Source of the DNA: Roseburia rectibacter
GTDB taxonomy: Bacteria; Bacillota; Clostridia; Lachnospirales; Lachnospiraceae
Reading direction: 5' to 3'
Length of the DNA stretch: 64,000 bases
Assembly: GCF_014287515.2 (NCBI RefSeq)
Contig: NZ_CP092473.1
Span: forward strand, 2,259,001-2,323,000
Part shown: piece after piece, positions 45,617 through 55,407 of the stretch
How positions within the stretch are numbered: position 1 is the stretch's first letter
Layout of the letters: every line of letters begins with the position of its first letter
Notes under the pieces: model-generated
The model's database searches: none
What the model was told of the DNA's origin: nothing
The model's input: the letters and a program-made list of their open reading frames with translations, nothing else
Translations under genes and position numbers: made by a program

Positions 45617-46672
45617 ATGAAAAAATATATGATTTTTCCGTTATTATTTTTGAGCACCCTTTTTATGGCAGGATGCGGAAATAAAGACACCGCTGATGAC
45701 AATTCGCTGGTTGTTTTAAATTATGGAAAATATATGGACAGTTCTGTTTTAAAATTGTTCGAACAGGAAACAGGCATTCACGTCAAATTAGAGGAATACG
45801 AAAGTCCGGAAGAAATGTATACCAAATATAAAGCCGGTTCCATCGGTTATGACTTAATCTGCACTTCCGACTACATGGTAGAACGTCTGATCTCCGAAGG
45901 AGAGGCAAACAAAATCGACTTTGATCACTTTTCTTATTACCAGAATATAGATCCGTCGATCATTGATGCTGCAAGGATTTTTGACCCGGATGCATCCTAT
46001 TCCATGCCATATTTTTATGGAACACTTGGTATCCTCTACAATACCACAATGGTCACAGATGACGAAGTATCGTCCTGGAACATTCTGTGGGATGAAAAGT
46101 ACAAAGATTCCATTATCATGCAGAATTCTGTCCGCGATTCGTTTGTACCGGCTCTTCGCCTGTTAAATTATGACATCAACACAGAAAATGAAACGGAACT
46201 AAATAACGCAGTAGATCTTTTGATCAGGCAAAAACCGCTTGTCTACGCCTACTACGTAGATGAGACCGCTGATGAGATGGCCGCCGGCAATGCAGCAATG
46301 GCGCTGGTTTATTCCGGGGAAGCTGCCACTGCGATGGAATTAAACGATGATCTCTCCTATACAGTTCCAAAAGAGGGTTCGAACCTATGGATTGATTCCT
46401 GGTTTATGCCAAAGAGCTGCAAGAATCAGGAAAATGCCGAAAAATTTCTTGATTTTCTGTGCCGCGAGGATGTAGCTATGACTAATTTTGATTATGTCTG
46501 CTATGCCACACCCAATCTCGCCGTGATTGATGCGCTAGATGATGAAACCTTAAGTGATACCACGATTTTTCCACCACAGGAAACTTTAGATAACTGTACT
46601 GTGTACAAACAGTTTGACGAATCTACAATCTCTCTTTACAGTTATCTCTGGAAAAAATTAAAATCCGAATAA
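45617..46672 (+). CDS. potD: Spermidine/putrescine-binding lipoprotein
   Basis: Start set at ATG 45617 (MKKYMIFPLLFLSTLFMAGC) with GAGG 5 nt upstream; 351 residues. Lipobox FMAGC, so a membrane-anchored lipoprotein. LVVLNYGKYMDSSVLKLFEQE is the opening of the PotD/PotF family, and acidic and aromatic residues in the ligand cleft (e.g. YDLICTSDYM, IDSWFMPKSC) are kept. It delivers polyamines to PotABC and closes the operon. Confidence 0.93.
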   Translation: MKKYMIFPLLFLSTLFMAGCGNKDTADDNSLVVLNYGKYMDSSVLKLFEQETGIHVKLEEYESPEEMYTKYKAGSIGYDLICTSDYMVERLISEGEANKIDFDHFSYYQNIDPSIIDAARIFDPDASYSMPYFYGTLGILYNTTMVTDDEVSSWNILWDEKYKDSIIMQNSVRDSFVPALRLLNYDINTENETELNNAVDLLIRQKPLVYAYYVDETADEMAAGNAAMALVYSGEAATAMELNDDLSYTVPKEGSNLWIDSWFMPKSCKNQENAEKFLDFLCREDVAMTNFDYVCYATPNLAVIDALDDETLSDTTIFPPQETLDNCTVYKQFDESTISLYSYLWKKLKSE

Positions 46673-46679
46673 TTTTTTC

Positions 46680-46738
46680 TTGCATTTGTAGTATGTATAT
46701 GATATAGTAAGTCCACGCAGTTTTTTGCGTGGACTTTC
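46680..46738 (+). promoter_or_regulatory. Promoter and start-site hairpin of the DUF5688 gene
   Basis: TTGCAT (46680-46685), 17-nt spacer, TATAGT (46703-46708). A perfect 10-bp hairpin AAGTCCACGC/GCGTGGACTT (46709-46718 with 46727-46736) starts right after the -10, so it would sit at the very 5' end of the message; it could also end the pot operon, although the T-run after it is short. Confidence 0.5.
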
Positions 46739-46823
46739 CCCATTTATAGGCAGTAATATCTTCTCCTGCACCACAGGTATATCTCATATAACTCAGACAT
46801 ATCTGTATTTACAGGAGGTCATT

Positions 46824-47837
46824 ATGACATATCAGACATTTAAACAGCAGATCAGACAATCTTTACAGGACGCATTCGGTTCTGATGTTTCCATTATCCT
46901 GCAGGATATTTTAAAAAATAACAATACCCACTTAGACGGTCTGACCGTTTTAACTCCGGGCTGTAATATTTCACCAACCATTTATCTGAATGACTACTTC
47001 CGCGAATATGAAAAAGGCCGATCTTTTCCTGATATCTGCGCCGAAATTCAAACGATCTATCAGCAGAACAAGCCTTCCCACAGTGTTGACATTTCCTTTT
47101 TCACATGCTATGAGAAAGTACAGTCCCGCATTATCTTTAAGCTGATCAATTACGAGCGCAACAAAGCACTGTTATCTGACGTTCCCCATTTCCGCTTTCT
47201 CGATTTAGCGATTGTGTTCAGCTGTCTGATCAGTATTTATCCCGACGATATCATCGAGTCTTTTTCGGAAGAAAATAACCCTGCCACTGACTCTTTCACA
47301 CACGCAGGGAGCTCTGCCACGATTCTGATCCACAACCATCATCTTTCTTTCTGGGATATCACAAAAGATGATCTTTATGCACTCGCATGTAAAAATACAC
47401 CGGCTCTTTTGCATTATGAACTTCGAAATATGAGTGACGTACTAAAAGAACTTCTTTCCGGTGACGACAGTGCTGCTCTCCTCGCTCCGCCGGCGCCTTT
47501 TCCCATGTATGTGCTTTCCAACCATACAAAATTAAACGGCTCTGCCTGCATTCTGTATCAGGATCTGTTAAAAAACTTCGCAGACCGCTTAAGAAGTGAT
47601 CTCTACATCCTTCCAAGCAGTATCCACGAAGTTCTTATCATTCCTGTCAGTTCTTTTTCCTTACCATCTGATCCTCTGCTTTCATCCGGGAATAAAACCA
47701 GGGATACCACACAGGAATCCTACCGGGAGCTTTCGGAAATGGTATGTGAGGTCAATTCCACCCAGCTATCTGTGGAAGATATTCTCTCTGACCATGTATA
47801 TTATTATTCAAGAGAAAGCAGCCGTATTACCATGTAA
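46824..47837 (+). CDS. DUF5688-family protein
   Basis: Start set at ATG 46824 (MTYQTFKQQIRQSLQDAFG) with AGGAGG 5 nt upstream; 337 residues, soluble, no signal peptide. The segment LDGLTVLTPGCNISPTIYLN near residues 39-58 and the C-terminal half (YVLSNHTKLNGSACILY, LPSSIHEVLIIP) are characteristic of DUF5688, a family common in Lachnospiraceae with no established function. The 3' end overlaps the convergent glgA by 11 nt. Confidence 0.8.
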   Translation: MTYQTFKQQIRQSLQDAFGSDVSIILQDILKNNNTHLDGLTVLTPGCNISPTIYLNDYFREYEKGRSFPDICAEIQTIYQQNKPSHSVDISFFTCYEKVQSRIIFKLINYERNKALLSDVPHFRFLDLAIVFSCLISIYPDDIIESFSEENNPATDSFTHAGSSATILIHNHHLSFWDITKDDLYALACKNTPALLHYELRNMSDVLKELLSGDDSAALLAPPAPFPMYVLSNHTKLNGSACILYQDLLKNFADRLRSDLYILPSSIHEVLIIPVSSFSLPSDPLLSSGNKTRDTTQESYRELSEMVCEVNSTQLSVEDILSDHVYYYSRESSRITM

Positions 47838-49284
47838 ATTTCGTCATCAGACCATCATATAGTTTTTCATACTCTACAACCGATGCATTCCAGGAGAAAT
47901 CCTGACTCATGCCATGTTTTACCAGTATATCCCAGTCATTTTTATGCTGATAAAATACAGATATCGCATAGCGGATCGTTTCTAACATCTCGTGCGCATT
48001 ATAATTTGCAAAAGAAAATCCTGTTCCCTCTTTTGTATATTCATTGTACGGAATGACGGTATCCTTAAGTCCTCCCGTTTCACGTACGATAGGAACAGTA
48101 CCATAACGAAGACTCATTAACTGGCTTAAACCACACGGTTCAAACAAGGACGGCATCAAAAATGCATCACAGGAGGCATAAATCTGATGTGCGAGTTCTT
48201 CTGAATATCCGATATGTACTTTCATCTTATCCGGATATTTTCCTGCGAAATAAGACAGCATATCCTGATAGCGTGCCTCCCCGGTCCCCGCCACAACAAA
48301 CTGAACACGCTCCGTACTGAGCAGCTCATCCATGATATATGCGATCAGATCAAAGCCTTTCTGATCTGTCATACGCGATACCATGCCGATCAGAAATACA
48401 TCTCCATCCACAGGTAAGGAGTCATTTTTCTGCAGACGCGCCTTGTTGAGCGCTTTTCCTTCTTTATAATTCATTTCATTATAATGATTGGACAGATAGA
48501 TATCTTTCTGTGGATCATACTCAGTATAGTCAAGACCATTCAATATGCCGGAAAGTTTGTTTCTGCACGCATACATAAGCCCTTCTAATCCTTCGCCTCC
48601 CTCCGGTGTAGTGATCTCATAGGCATAGGTCGGACTGACGGTAGTGACCGCATCTGCATAGACCACACCGCCTTTTAAGTAATTTGCCTCACCGTAAGAC
48701 TCTAACTTATCCGATGTAAAAATCTGCTCCGGCAATCCGGTAATATCCATAACAGCAGGCAGTTTCCATCTTCCCTGAAACTTCAGATTATGAATCGAAA
48801 ATACCGTCTTTATACCTGTATAGTATTCCTCATCCCCATATAAAGTCCGCAAAAATACCGGGATCAGTCCTGTCTGCCAGTCATGACAATGGATGACATC
48901 CGGACAGAAATCCAGATACGGCAATGCCTCCAACACTGCCTTTGAGAAAAATGCAAACTTTTCTACATCCTCATAAATATTGTTATATGGTGCATTTCCG
49001 GCAAAATAAAATTCATTGTCTACCAGATAATAGGTAATTCCATCGTACGTTGTTTCAAAAATGCCGACATATTGTTTTCTCCAGCTTAAATTCACATAAA
49101 AATGGCATAAAAAATGAAGCTGTCCTTTCCACCGTTCATCCATGCAGACATATTTTGGAAGAATAACCCTTACATCATAATTCGTCTTATCAAAATATTT
49201 CGGCAATGAGCCTGTTACATCTGCAAGTCCACCGGTTTTCATAAAAGGCACAGCTTCTGAAGCCGTAAATAATATTTTTTTCAT
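47827..49284 (-). CDS. glgA: Glycogen synthase (ADP-glucose)
   Basis: 485 residues. Starts MKKILFTASEAVPFMKTGGL; the KTGGLADV motif binds ADP-glucose and the GT5 C-terminal nucleotide-binding half includes PSLFEPCGLSQL and a GGLKDTV loop. It elongates glycogen from ADP-glucose. No other glg genes are in the window. GGAGG lies 9 nt upstream. It overlaps the DUF5688 gene tail to tail. Confidence 0.95.
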   Translation of the reverse strand: MKKILFTASEAVPFMKTGGLADVTGSLPKYFDKTNYDVRVILPKYVCMDERWKGQLHFLCHFYVNLSWRKQYVGIFETTYDGITYYLVDNEFYFAGNAPYNNIYEDVEKFAFFSKAVLEALPYLDFCPDVIHCHDWQTGLIPVFLRTLYGDEEYYTGIKTVFSIHNLKFQGRWKLPAVMDITGLPEQIFTSDKLESYGEANYLKGGVVYADAVTTVSPTYAYEITTPEGGEGLEGLMYACRNKLSGILNGLDYTEYDPQKDIYLSNHYNEMNYKEGKALNKARLQKNDSLPVDGDVFLIGMVSRMTDQKGFDLIAYIMDELLSTERVQFVVAGTGEARYQDMLSYFAGKYPDKMKVHIGYSEELAHQIYASCDAFLMPSLFEPCGLSQLMSLRYGTVPIVRETGGLKDTVIPYNEYTKEGTGFSFANYNAHEMLETIRYAISVFYQHKNDWDILVKHGMSQDFSWNASVVEYEKLYDGLMTKFTW

Positions 49285-49377
49285 GTCATAAACCCTCCAG
49301 CCCCAAAAATTTATTTTTCTATAAACTTTTGAAAATCTAAAGAATATTATAACTCTTTTTCGCTTTTCTGAAAAGTA

Positions 49378-50172
49378 TTAATACATTTTATGTTCCAGTC
49401 TGATACGATCCGTGATCAGTGCAATAAACTCTGAATTGGTCGGTTTTCCCTTTCCATTGTGGATCGTATAGCCAAACATCTCATCAATTGTATCCATTTT
49501 CCCCCTGCTCCATGCAACTTCAATCGCATGGCGGATTGCTCTCTCCACTCTGCTTGACGTCGTCTGATACTTCTTTGCAATGGTCGGATAAAGGATCTTT
49601 GTGATAGAATTCAGCATCTCCATATCATTTACGGACATAACGATAGCATCCCTTAAATACTGATATCCTTTGATATGTGCCGGAACACCGATCTCATGGA
49701 TGATCTCCGTTACGTCTGCTTCAAGACTGCGTTCACTGACCGGTTCTGCTTTCTCATATGCGTTTATCTTGCGTTTTTCCATTCCCGGTACACTGCGGTT
49801 TTTGATCCGTTTGATCCGGTCAATGATCATATCATTGTCAAATGGCTTCATAATGTAATAAGATGCCCCCATATTGATCGCATCTTCCGTGATACGATCC
49901 TGTCCGATCGCACTGATCATGATAAATGCAGGGTGTTTTTTTATTGTTTTATCCTTGTTCACACGGCTAAGTACTCCAAGTCCATCCAACTTTGGCATCA
50001 CAATATCGAGAAGTACGATATCAGGTTCTTTTGTTTTTATCACACGATAAGCTTCCTCACCGTCTTTTGCTGTCCCCACCACATTCAATTCGTCATCACT
50101 TTCGATAATATCTCCTAATAACTGTAACATTATCTCATTATCATCAGCAATTGCTACACTTAATTTTTCCAT
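49378..50172 (-). CDS. spo0A: Sporulation master regulator Spo0A
   Basis: Start set at ATG 50170-50172 ([16 protein letters not shown]) with GGAGG 7 nt upstream; 264 residues. Receiver domain with acidic pair D10/D11, phosphorylation Asp at about 56 ([12 protein letters not shown]) and a Lys in YIMKPFDND. The Spo0A DNA-binding domain follows ([20 protein letters not shown]). Commits the cell to sporulation. It lies after spoIVB as usual, but a GGDEF gene separates the two. A TGTCGAA box lies upstream. Confidence 0.97.
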   Translation of the reverse strand: MEKLSVAIADDNEIMLQLLGDIIESDDELNVVGTAKDGEEAYRVIKTKEPDIVLLDIVMPKLDGLGVLSRVNKDKTIKKHPAFIMISAIGQDRITEDAINMGASYYIMKPFDNDMIIDRIKRIKNRSVPGMEKRKINAYEKAEPVSERSLEADVTEIIHEIGVPAHIKGYQYLRDAIVMSVNDMEMLNSITKILYPTIAKKYQTTSSRVERAIRHAIEVAWSRGKMDTIDEMFGYTIHNGKGKPTNSEFIALITDRIRLEHKMY

Positions 50173-50243
50173 TTCAAGCCCTCCTGTGACAAAAATCATA
50201 AATTATTTGCAATTTGATGATACTTATTTCCGGTCAGATTATT

Positions 50244-50250
50244 TGTCGAA
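50244..50250 (+). promoter_or_regulatory. Spo0A box upstream of spo0A
   Basis: TGTCGAA matches the 0A-box consensus exactly, about 72 nt upstream of the spo0A ATG in the 115-nt gap, consistent with autoregulation. Confidence 0.5.
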
Positions 50251-50287
50251 TGTAGTCGTCAAGCGCAAAAAACACATAAAATATGGA

Positions 50288-51754
50288 TTATTCTACAATA
50301 ATACGGAATCCATCTCTTCCATTTTCTTTTACTTCATACAATGCTTTATCTGCATGTTCGATCAGGCTGTTCCTGTTCTCCTGTTTGTCCGGCAAAAAGC
50401 TGGCATATCCCTGGGAAATCGTGACCGTCACCTGTCTGCCTGAACCCTTATCTTCTATATGTAACTGTTGTAAATTTTCTTTGATCGTCCGGGCAATTCC
50501 TGTAATTACATCTTCCTCGCCATTCTGGATCATTAAGACAAACTCATCTCCGCCATATCTGTATGCCTTCCCGCATCCTGCCACGGCTGCTTTCAATACA
50601 TCTGCAACCAGCTGCAGACAACGATCCCCCTGAATATGTCCATATGTATCATTGTGCTGTTTAAAACAATCAATGTCAAGTATGCCTACCGCAATCTTTT
50701 TGCCTGTCTTTATTGCCTGACCGATCACATCCACAGCATCTTTCTCTAACATGTACCGGTTGCCCAGTCCGGTCAGCGCATCCTGATTCGAACGTATCTC
50801 TGCATGTCTACGCTGTTCTTCTTTTTCCTGAAGTTCAATCTTTAAATCGATCGCGCGTGCACGTTCCTCATTATCCGCTTTTTTCTGCTGCTGTGACACT
50901 TCTACGTAATGAATACACAGCTTCACATATTGCTCTGTGTCACCGAGTTCTTTATAGTACTCTAACCACATTTCTGTAAGCAGCATTTCATAATAAACGC
51001 TGTGCTGCTTTTTAACATACTGTTCAAACACCAGAATAACTTTCTTCCACTTGTCAAACTCACGCATATCCTTTAACAATGCACACAAATCACTCATGTC
51101 TTCAATATAATCTGCTGCATTTGAATCATCAATGCCGCCTTTGATCAATTCGTCCAGATGCTCATATACATATTCTTTTCTTCCAATGCTCCAGTAAAGT
51201 CTTGATTTCAATGTCAGATACGAGTAATAATACATCCCATCCATAACATCTTTGCTGCATTTTTCTAATTTAACAAGCTCCTCACATGCATCATCCAGCC
51301 TGTCAAGCTCTCCATATGATTTCATCAGATTCATATGTGTAATCAGATATCTTATCTGAAAATTTTCATTCTCCGTATCCGTAACTTTTTCAAGTTCATC
51401 AGCAGACTTTTCAAAATAATCAATCGCTTTCCCATGCTGCTGCAGTTCCTGATATCTCGATCCTATGTTATTATAGGCTAATGCCAGAACTGACGTTACG
51501 CCATGTCTTTTCGAACATTCCAGTACTTCCAGATAACAATCCATTGCTGCTGATTCATTGCCAAGCGAAATATAGATAACGCCCATCATGTTCTGCGCAT
51601 ATGCGTACTGTTCGTAATTCTTTTCTGTCTGATATATATCAATTGCATTCTGCGTTAACGCTGCTGCCTTATTTAATTCTTTTGAAAAGAAGGCAGTCCG
51701 GCCTTTTTCCATATATTCTGCTGCTAATTTCTCTGTTTCACTCTCTGAATACAT
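50288..51754 (-). CDS. Cytoplasmic TPR-GGDEF protein (diguanylate cyclase)
   Basis: 488 residues with no membrane segment. The N-terminal 310 residues form TPR-like helical hairpins (e.g. YAQNMMGVIYISLGNESAAM, ALAYNNIGSRYQELQQHGKA), then a short coiled coil leads to a GGDEF domain (about 328-485) with DALTGLGNRY, the intact active site YRYGGDEFVLMI and DKALYEVKENGRDGF. No RxxD inhibitory site is seen before GGDEF. It should make cyclic di-GMP. It stands between spoIVB and spo0A, which are normally adjacent, with its own AGGTG ribosome site. Confidence 0.92.
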   Translation of the reverse strand: MYSESETEKLAAEYMEKGRTAFFSKELNKAAALTQNAIDIYQTEKNYEQYAYAQNMMGVIYISLGNESAAMDCYLEVLECSKRHGVTSVLALAYNNIGSRYQELQQHGKAIDYFEKSADELEKVTDTENENFQIRYLITHMNLMKSYGELDRLDDACEELVKLEKCSKDVMDGMYYYSYLTLKSRLYWSIGRKEYVYEHLDELIKGGIDDSNAADYIEDMSDLCALLKDMREFDKWKKVILVFEQYVKKQHSVYYEMLLTEMWLEYYKELGDTEQYVKLCIHYVEVSQQQKKADNEERARAIDLKIELQEKEEQRRHAEIRSNQDALTGLGNRYMLEKDAVDVIGQAIKTGKKIAVGILDIDCFKQHNDTYGHIQGDRCLQLVADVLKAAVAGCGKAYRYGGDEFVLMIQNGEEDVITGIARTIKENLQQLHIEDKGSGRQVTVTISQGYASFLPDKQENRNSLIEHADKALYEVKENGRDGFRIIVE

Positions 51755-51803
51755 GTGTTCACCTACTTATGCAAACTGTTAATTTGCTTTAATAATATCA
51801 TAT

Positions 51804-53030
51804 TTAATTATGATAGGAAAGCATTTTCTCAACGAATATCCCATATCCCCTGGTCGGATCATTCACGAGCACATGAGTCACTGCTCCGATCAGTTTTCCA
51901 TCCTGTATGATCGGGCTTCCACTCATTCCCTGTACGATTCCTCCCGTCAATTCCAATAGCACAGGATCCGTAACCCGGATCAGAATTCCTTTATTTTCGT
52001 CATTCCCCTTATAATCAACGCTTTCCACCATTACTTCATACTTTTTACTTTCCCCGGAAACAGATGATACAATAAATGCGCTTCCAATCCTGATATCCTG
52101 TTTATAACGCACTTCATAGCACTCACCTGTTTCTAACCACTTCAAGTTTCCATTCAGGATGCCATGAATGCCAAGATCTGTATTTTGCATGATCGATCCT
52201 ATTTTTGTATTGTCTCCATACTGGATAATACCGGAAAGTTCTCCGGGAGTTCCCACTTTTCCCTTTTTTATGCCTACAATGTCCGTATGGTAAAGATATC
52301 CCTCCGACATATTCATGATCGTTCCGGTATCACTGTCACTTACCGCATGTCCAAGTGCCGCATAAGTTCCATCCGGCTTATAATACGTAAGTGTACCCAC
52401 TCCCGCAAGATCATCCCTGACCCAGATACCAAGCATGTATTTTCCGCTGACACTTTTAACCGGATCTAAGGAAACTTCAATGTATTCTTCGCCACGCATG
52501 ATTCCAAGAACATCTTTTCCCCCACCTGCCTCATTCACTGCTGCTGCAAGATCTTCCTTCTCATTAACTGCCTTTCCGTTTACACTTACAATATAATCCC
52601 CGCTTTTTACAAGATTTTCTGATGGTTTTACCTCACGTCCATCTATCTTTTCAACTTCTCCATTTCCTATTACAAGAACACCCTTTGTTTTTGCATAAAT
52701 CCCAACCGGCATTCCACTTGCATAAACGGTTTCCGGCTCCACCAGCATGACCGTGATGTCCTTAACAGGAAAAATTCCAAATAATCTACAGTTCACACGA
52801 TACGTAAGCGTTGAATCTTCTGTCAGATAATCAAATACCTCCGTGCCATCCTGCTTTAATACAATGCTGACCGGTACTTTAAAATCATACGATACTGTTT
52901 CTCCTGCCCTCACATATATCTCATCCGGAACAGCATTCTGAAATGATCTCACAGCAAAAATCAGTGTCAAAAAGAATCCCATACAGGTAAGATTTTGTAT
53001 AATTTTATAATAAGCACTTATTTTTTTCAT
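51804..53030 (-). CDS. spoIVB: SpoIVB sporulation serine peptidase
   Basis: 408 residues. An N-terminal membrane anchor (about 15-30) is followed by a beta region, a PDZ domain (about 145-205, VKSGDYIVSVNGKAVNEKEDL) and the SpoIVB peptidase domain with GTYAALGHAVSD (His) and GGIVQGMSGSPIIQDGKLIG (Ser in SGSP). It signals from the forespore to activate sigma-K processing. It is separated from recN by a terminator, so it has its own promoter. Confidence 0.94.
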   Translation of the reverse strand: MKKISAYYKIIQNLTCMGFFLTLIFAVRSFQNAVPDEIYVRAGETVSYDFKVPVSIVLKQDGTEVFDYLTEDSTLTYRVNCRLFGIFPVKDITVMLVEPETVYASGMPVGIYAKTKGVLVIGNGEVEKIDGREVKPSENLVKSGDYIVSVNGKAVNEKEDLAAAVNEAGGGKDVLGIMRGEEYIEVSLDPVKSVSGKYMLGIWVRDDLAGVGTLTYYKPDGTYAALGHAVSDSDTGTIMNMSEGYLYHTDIVGIKKGKVGTPGELSGIIQYGDNTKIGSIMQNTDLGIHGILNGNLKWLETGECYEVRYKQDIRIGSAFIVSSVSGESKKYEVMVESVDYKGNDENKGILIRVTDPVLLELTGGIVQGMSGSPIIQDGKLIGAVTHVLVNDPTRGYGIFVEKMLSYHN

Positions 53031-53060
53031 TTTTTCTCTCCTGTTTTACCCATATTTCGC

Positions 53061-53100
53061 AAAAAAAAGAAGATATCCTGTTTTTGATATCTCCTTTTTA
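53061..53100 (-). terminator. Terminator of recN
   Basis: Minus-strand AGGAGATATC pairs with GATATCTTCT (one G-U), 8-nt loop, then eight T. It separates recN from spoIVB. Confidence 0.85.
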
Positions 53101-53185
53101 TTATATGTGCTTTTTTCTTTTTCACGCTGTTATTTATCCAAACTGTACTGCCACTTCTTTACAATCCAGCCTCTTTTTGGAATTT

Positions 53186-54856
53186 TTATTTTTTCTTTTT
53201 TAAAGCAAGCTCTTTCATTTCTTTCGCACTCTCTCTTACCTTATCCGTGATCTCGACACCTCCAAGCATACGTGAGAGTTCATCCACGGTCTCTGCAGGA
53301 TCAAGCATTCTGATCTTCGATACTGTTGAACCGTTTGAGACAGCTTTTTCGATCAGATAATGTGCATCTGCCATCGCAGCGATCTGCGGAAGATGTGTGA
53401 TACAGATGATCTGGTGTGTACGTCCTAAAAGGTTCATCTTCTCAGAAACCATCTGTGCAGTACGCCCGCTGATCCCGCTGTCAATCTCATCAAAGATCAG
53501 TGTCTCAACCTCATCCTGATCGGCAAGCACTGTTTTTATTGCGAGCATGATCCTCGAAAGTTCTCCACCAGATGCTACTTTTCCGAGAGGACGCACCGGC
53601 TCACCCGGATTGGTAGAGATCATAAACTCTGCGTCATCATACCCGTTGGCAGTATAACTTGATAACACACCAAACCGCATTTCAAACACAACATCCAAAA
53701 AATTCAGATCTTTCAATGCGTCTGTCACTGCAGCAACCAGTTTATCTGCATGTTTTTTACGGACAGCAGACACTGTCTCACATTTTTTCTGCAGATTTTT
53801 CTCTGCACTTTTTACTTTTTCTTTCAGATCAGCCAGATAAGTATCATAATCCTTTAAATGAAGCAGACGTTCCTGTTTTGCTTCGCATGCGTTTAAGATT
53901 TCCTCAATGGAACTGCCATATTTTGACTTTAAATGGTTGATCTCATCTAAACGCTTTTCCAGCTGATAAAATGTTTCTTCGTCAAAATCCGTATCTTCCA
54001 GATAATCTGCGATCTCACGGTTAAAATCGTTGAGCAGATTGTCGATCTGTGTCAGCATCTCTTCCATATCAGCAATTTTATCATCATATGCAGATACACC
54101 TGAAAGCTCTCTTAGTGCCCGTCCGGTCAGTTCCGATGCCTGATCATTTCCTCCGGTATACTGATATGCCTGATTCAGTGCTTCCACGATCTTTTTTCCA
54201 TTGATGAAACGCTTATACTGTGTCTCTAATTCTTCATCTTCGCCTATGGTAAGCCCTGCTTCTTCAATCTCACCAACTTCATATTCCAGAAAAGAGACCT
54301 CCCTTAAGCGTTCTTCTTCATCCACATCCGCTTCGTTTAACTCTGCTACAAGTCTTTTATATTCCTTGTACGCGTCTGCAAGCTCCTTTTTCGGCCGTTC
54401 AATCTCTTCCTTTGCATAACTGTCAAGAATCTCTAAATGCTTTTTTTTCGATAAAAGAGACTGGTGCTCGTGCTGTCCATGAATATCGATCAGAACTGAG
54501 GCGATCTCTTTTACTTTTGAAACAGGCACACTTTCTCCATTAATCTTTGAAACACCTCGTCCACCAGTGATCTTACGGCTTAAGATAACCTCATCGTCCT
54601 CAATCTCCACCTCAAGCTGTTCTAAAAGCATTTTCTGTTTTTCTGTAACAGAAAAAATAAGCTCCACAAGTGCTGTTTTTTCCGGATCACGCAGCATCTC
54701 TTTTGAAACCTTTCCTCCAAGTGCAAGATTGATCGATCCGATGATAATGGACTTTCCGGCTCCCGTCTCACCGGATAAAATATTTAACCCCTCTTCAAAA
54801 TCGACCTCCGATTCATCAATCAGTGCTAAATTTTTCACATGTAGATTTTGTAACAT
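53186..54856 (-). CDS. recN: DNA repair protein RecN
   Basis: Start set at ATG 54854-54856 (MLQNLHVKNLALIDESEVDF) with GGAAGGAG upstream; 556 residues. SMC-like plan: Walker A GETGAGKSIIIGS near residue 30, long coiled-coil arms, signature LASGGELSRIMLAIK, Walker B VETLIFDEIDSGIS. Acts in double-strand break repair. Last gene of the run that starts near nusB. Confidence 0.95.
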   Translation of the reverse strand: MLQNLHVKNLALIDESEVDFEEGLNILSGETGAGKSIIIGSINLALGGKVSKEMLRDPEKTALVELIFSVTEKQKMLLEQLEVEIEDDEVILSRKITGGRGVSKINGESVPVSKVKEIASVLIDIHGQHEHQSLLSKKKHLEILDSYAKEEIERPKKELADAYKEYKRLVAELNEADVDEEERLREVSFLEYEVGEIEEAGLTIGEDEELETQYKRFINGKKIVEALNQAYQYTGGNDQASELTGRALRELSGVSAYDDKIADMEEMLTQIDNLLNDFNREIADYLEDTDFDEETFYQLEKRLDEINHLKSKYGSSIEEILNACEAKQERLLHLKDYDTYLADLKEKVKSAEKNLQKKCETVSAVRKKHADKLVAAVTDALKDLNFLDVVFEMRFGVLSSYTANGYDDAEFMISTNPGEPVRPLGKVASGGELSRIMLAIKTVLADQDEVETLIFDEIDSGISGRTAQMVSEKMNLLGRTHQIICITHLPQIAAMADAHYLIEKAVSNGSTVSKIRMLDPAETVDELSRMLGGVEITDKVRESAKEMKELALKKKK

Positions 54857-54923
54857 AGAATCTCCTTCCTGCGCTCTCACGCGCATTCTCTCCCGGAAGT
54901 ATCTCCTTTTTTCTGATAGCCTG

Positions 54924-55376
54924 TTATTCTTCTACAATCTTGCGCAACCGTCCCATTACTTCAACAGTTTCCTGTACACTTCTGACTGCACACATAATCG
55001 TATCATCCCCTGCGATGCATCCCACCACTTCATGCAGATGCATAGCGTCTAATGCCGCAGCCACCGCCATTGCCATTCCTGAAACGGTCTTTATCACAAG
55101 GATATTCTGTGCCATATCCATGGAAACAAATCCATCACGGAATACCCTTGTATATTTCTCGGACAGATCTTCATTTGCCTCCATCAGCGCAACATACTTC
55201 TGCCTGCCCCCGTTGATTGCGACTTTCGTCAGCTTTAACTCCCGAATATCCCTTGAAACCGTTGCCTGAGTTACCTGATACCCTTCTCTCTCTAAGTAAT
55301 CTGATAATTCCTCCTGGGTTTCAATGTTATTCTTTTTTATCAGTTCAAGTATTTTTTCCTGTCTTTTTGTCTTCAT
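54924..55376 (-). CDS. argR: Arginine repressor
   Basis: Start set at ATG 55374-55376 (MKTKRQEKILELIKKNN) with AGGAG upstream; 150 residues. N-terminal winged helix (YQVTQATVSRDIRELKL) and C-terminal arginine-binding hexamer domain (VVGCIAGDDTIMCAVRS). Controls arginine genes such as argH in this window. The argR-recN neighbourhood is conserved in Firmicutes. Confidence 0.95.
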   Translation of the reverse strand: MKTKRQEKILELIKKNNIETQEELSDYLEREGYQVTQATVSRDIRELKLTKVAINGGRQKYVALMEANEDLSEKYTRVFRDGFVSMDMAQNILVIKTVSGMAMAVAAALDAMHLHEVVGCIAGDDTIMCAVRSVQETVEVMGRLRKIVEE

Positions 55377-55407
55377 ACTTTCTCCTGTTCTAAAGATAGA
55401 TCCACTA

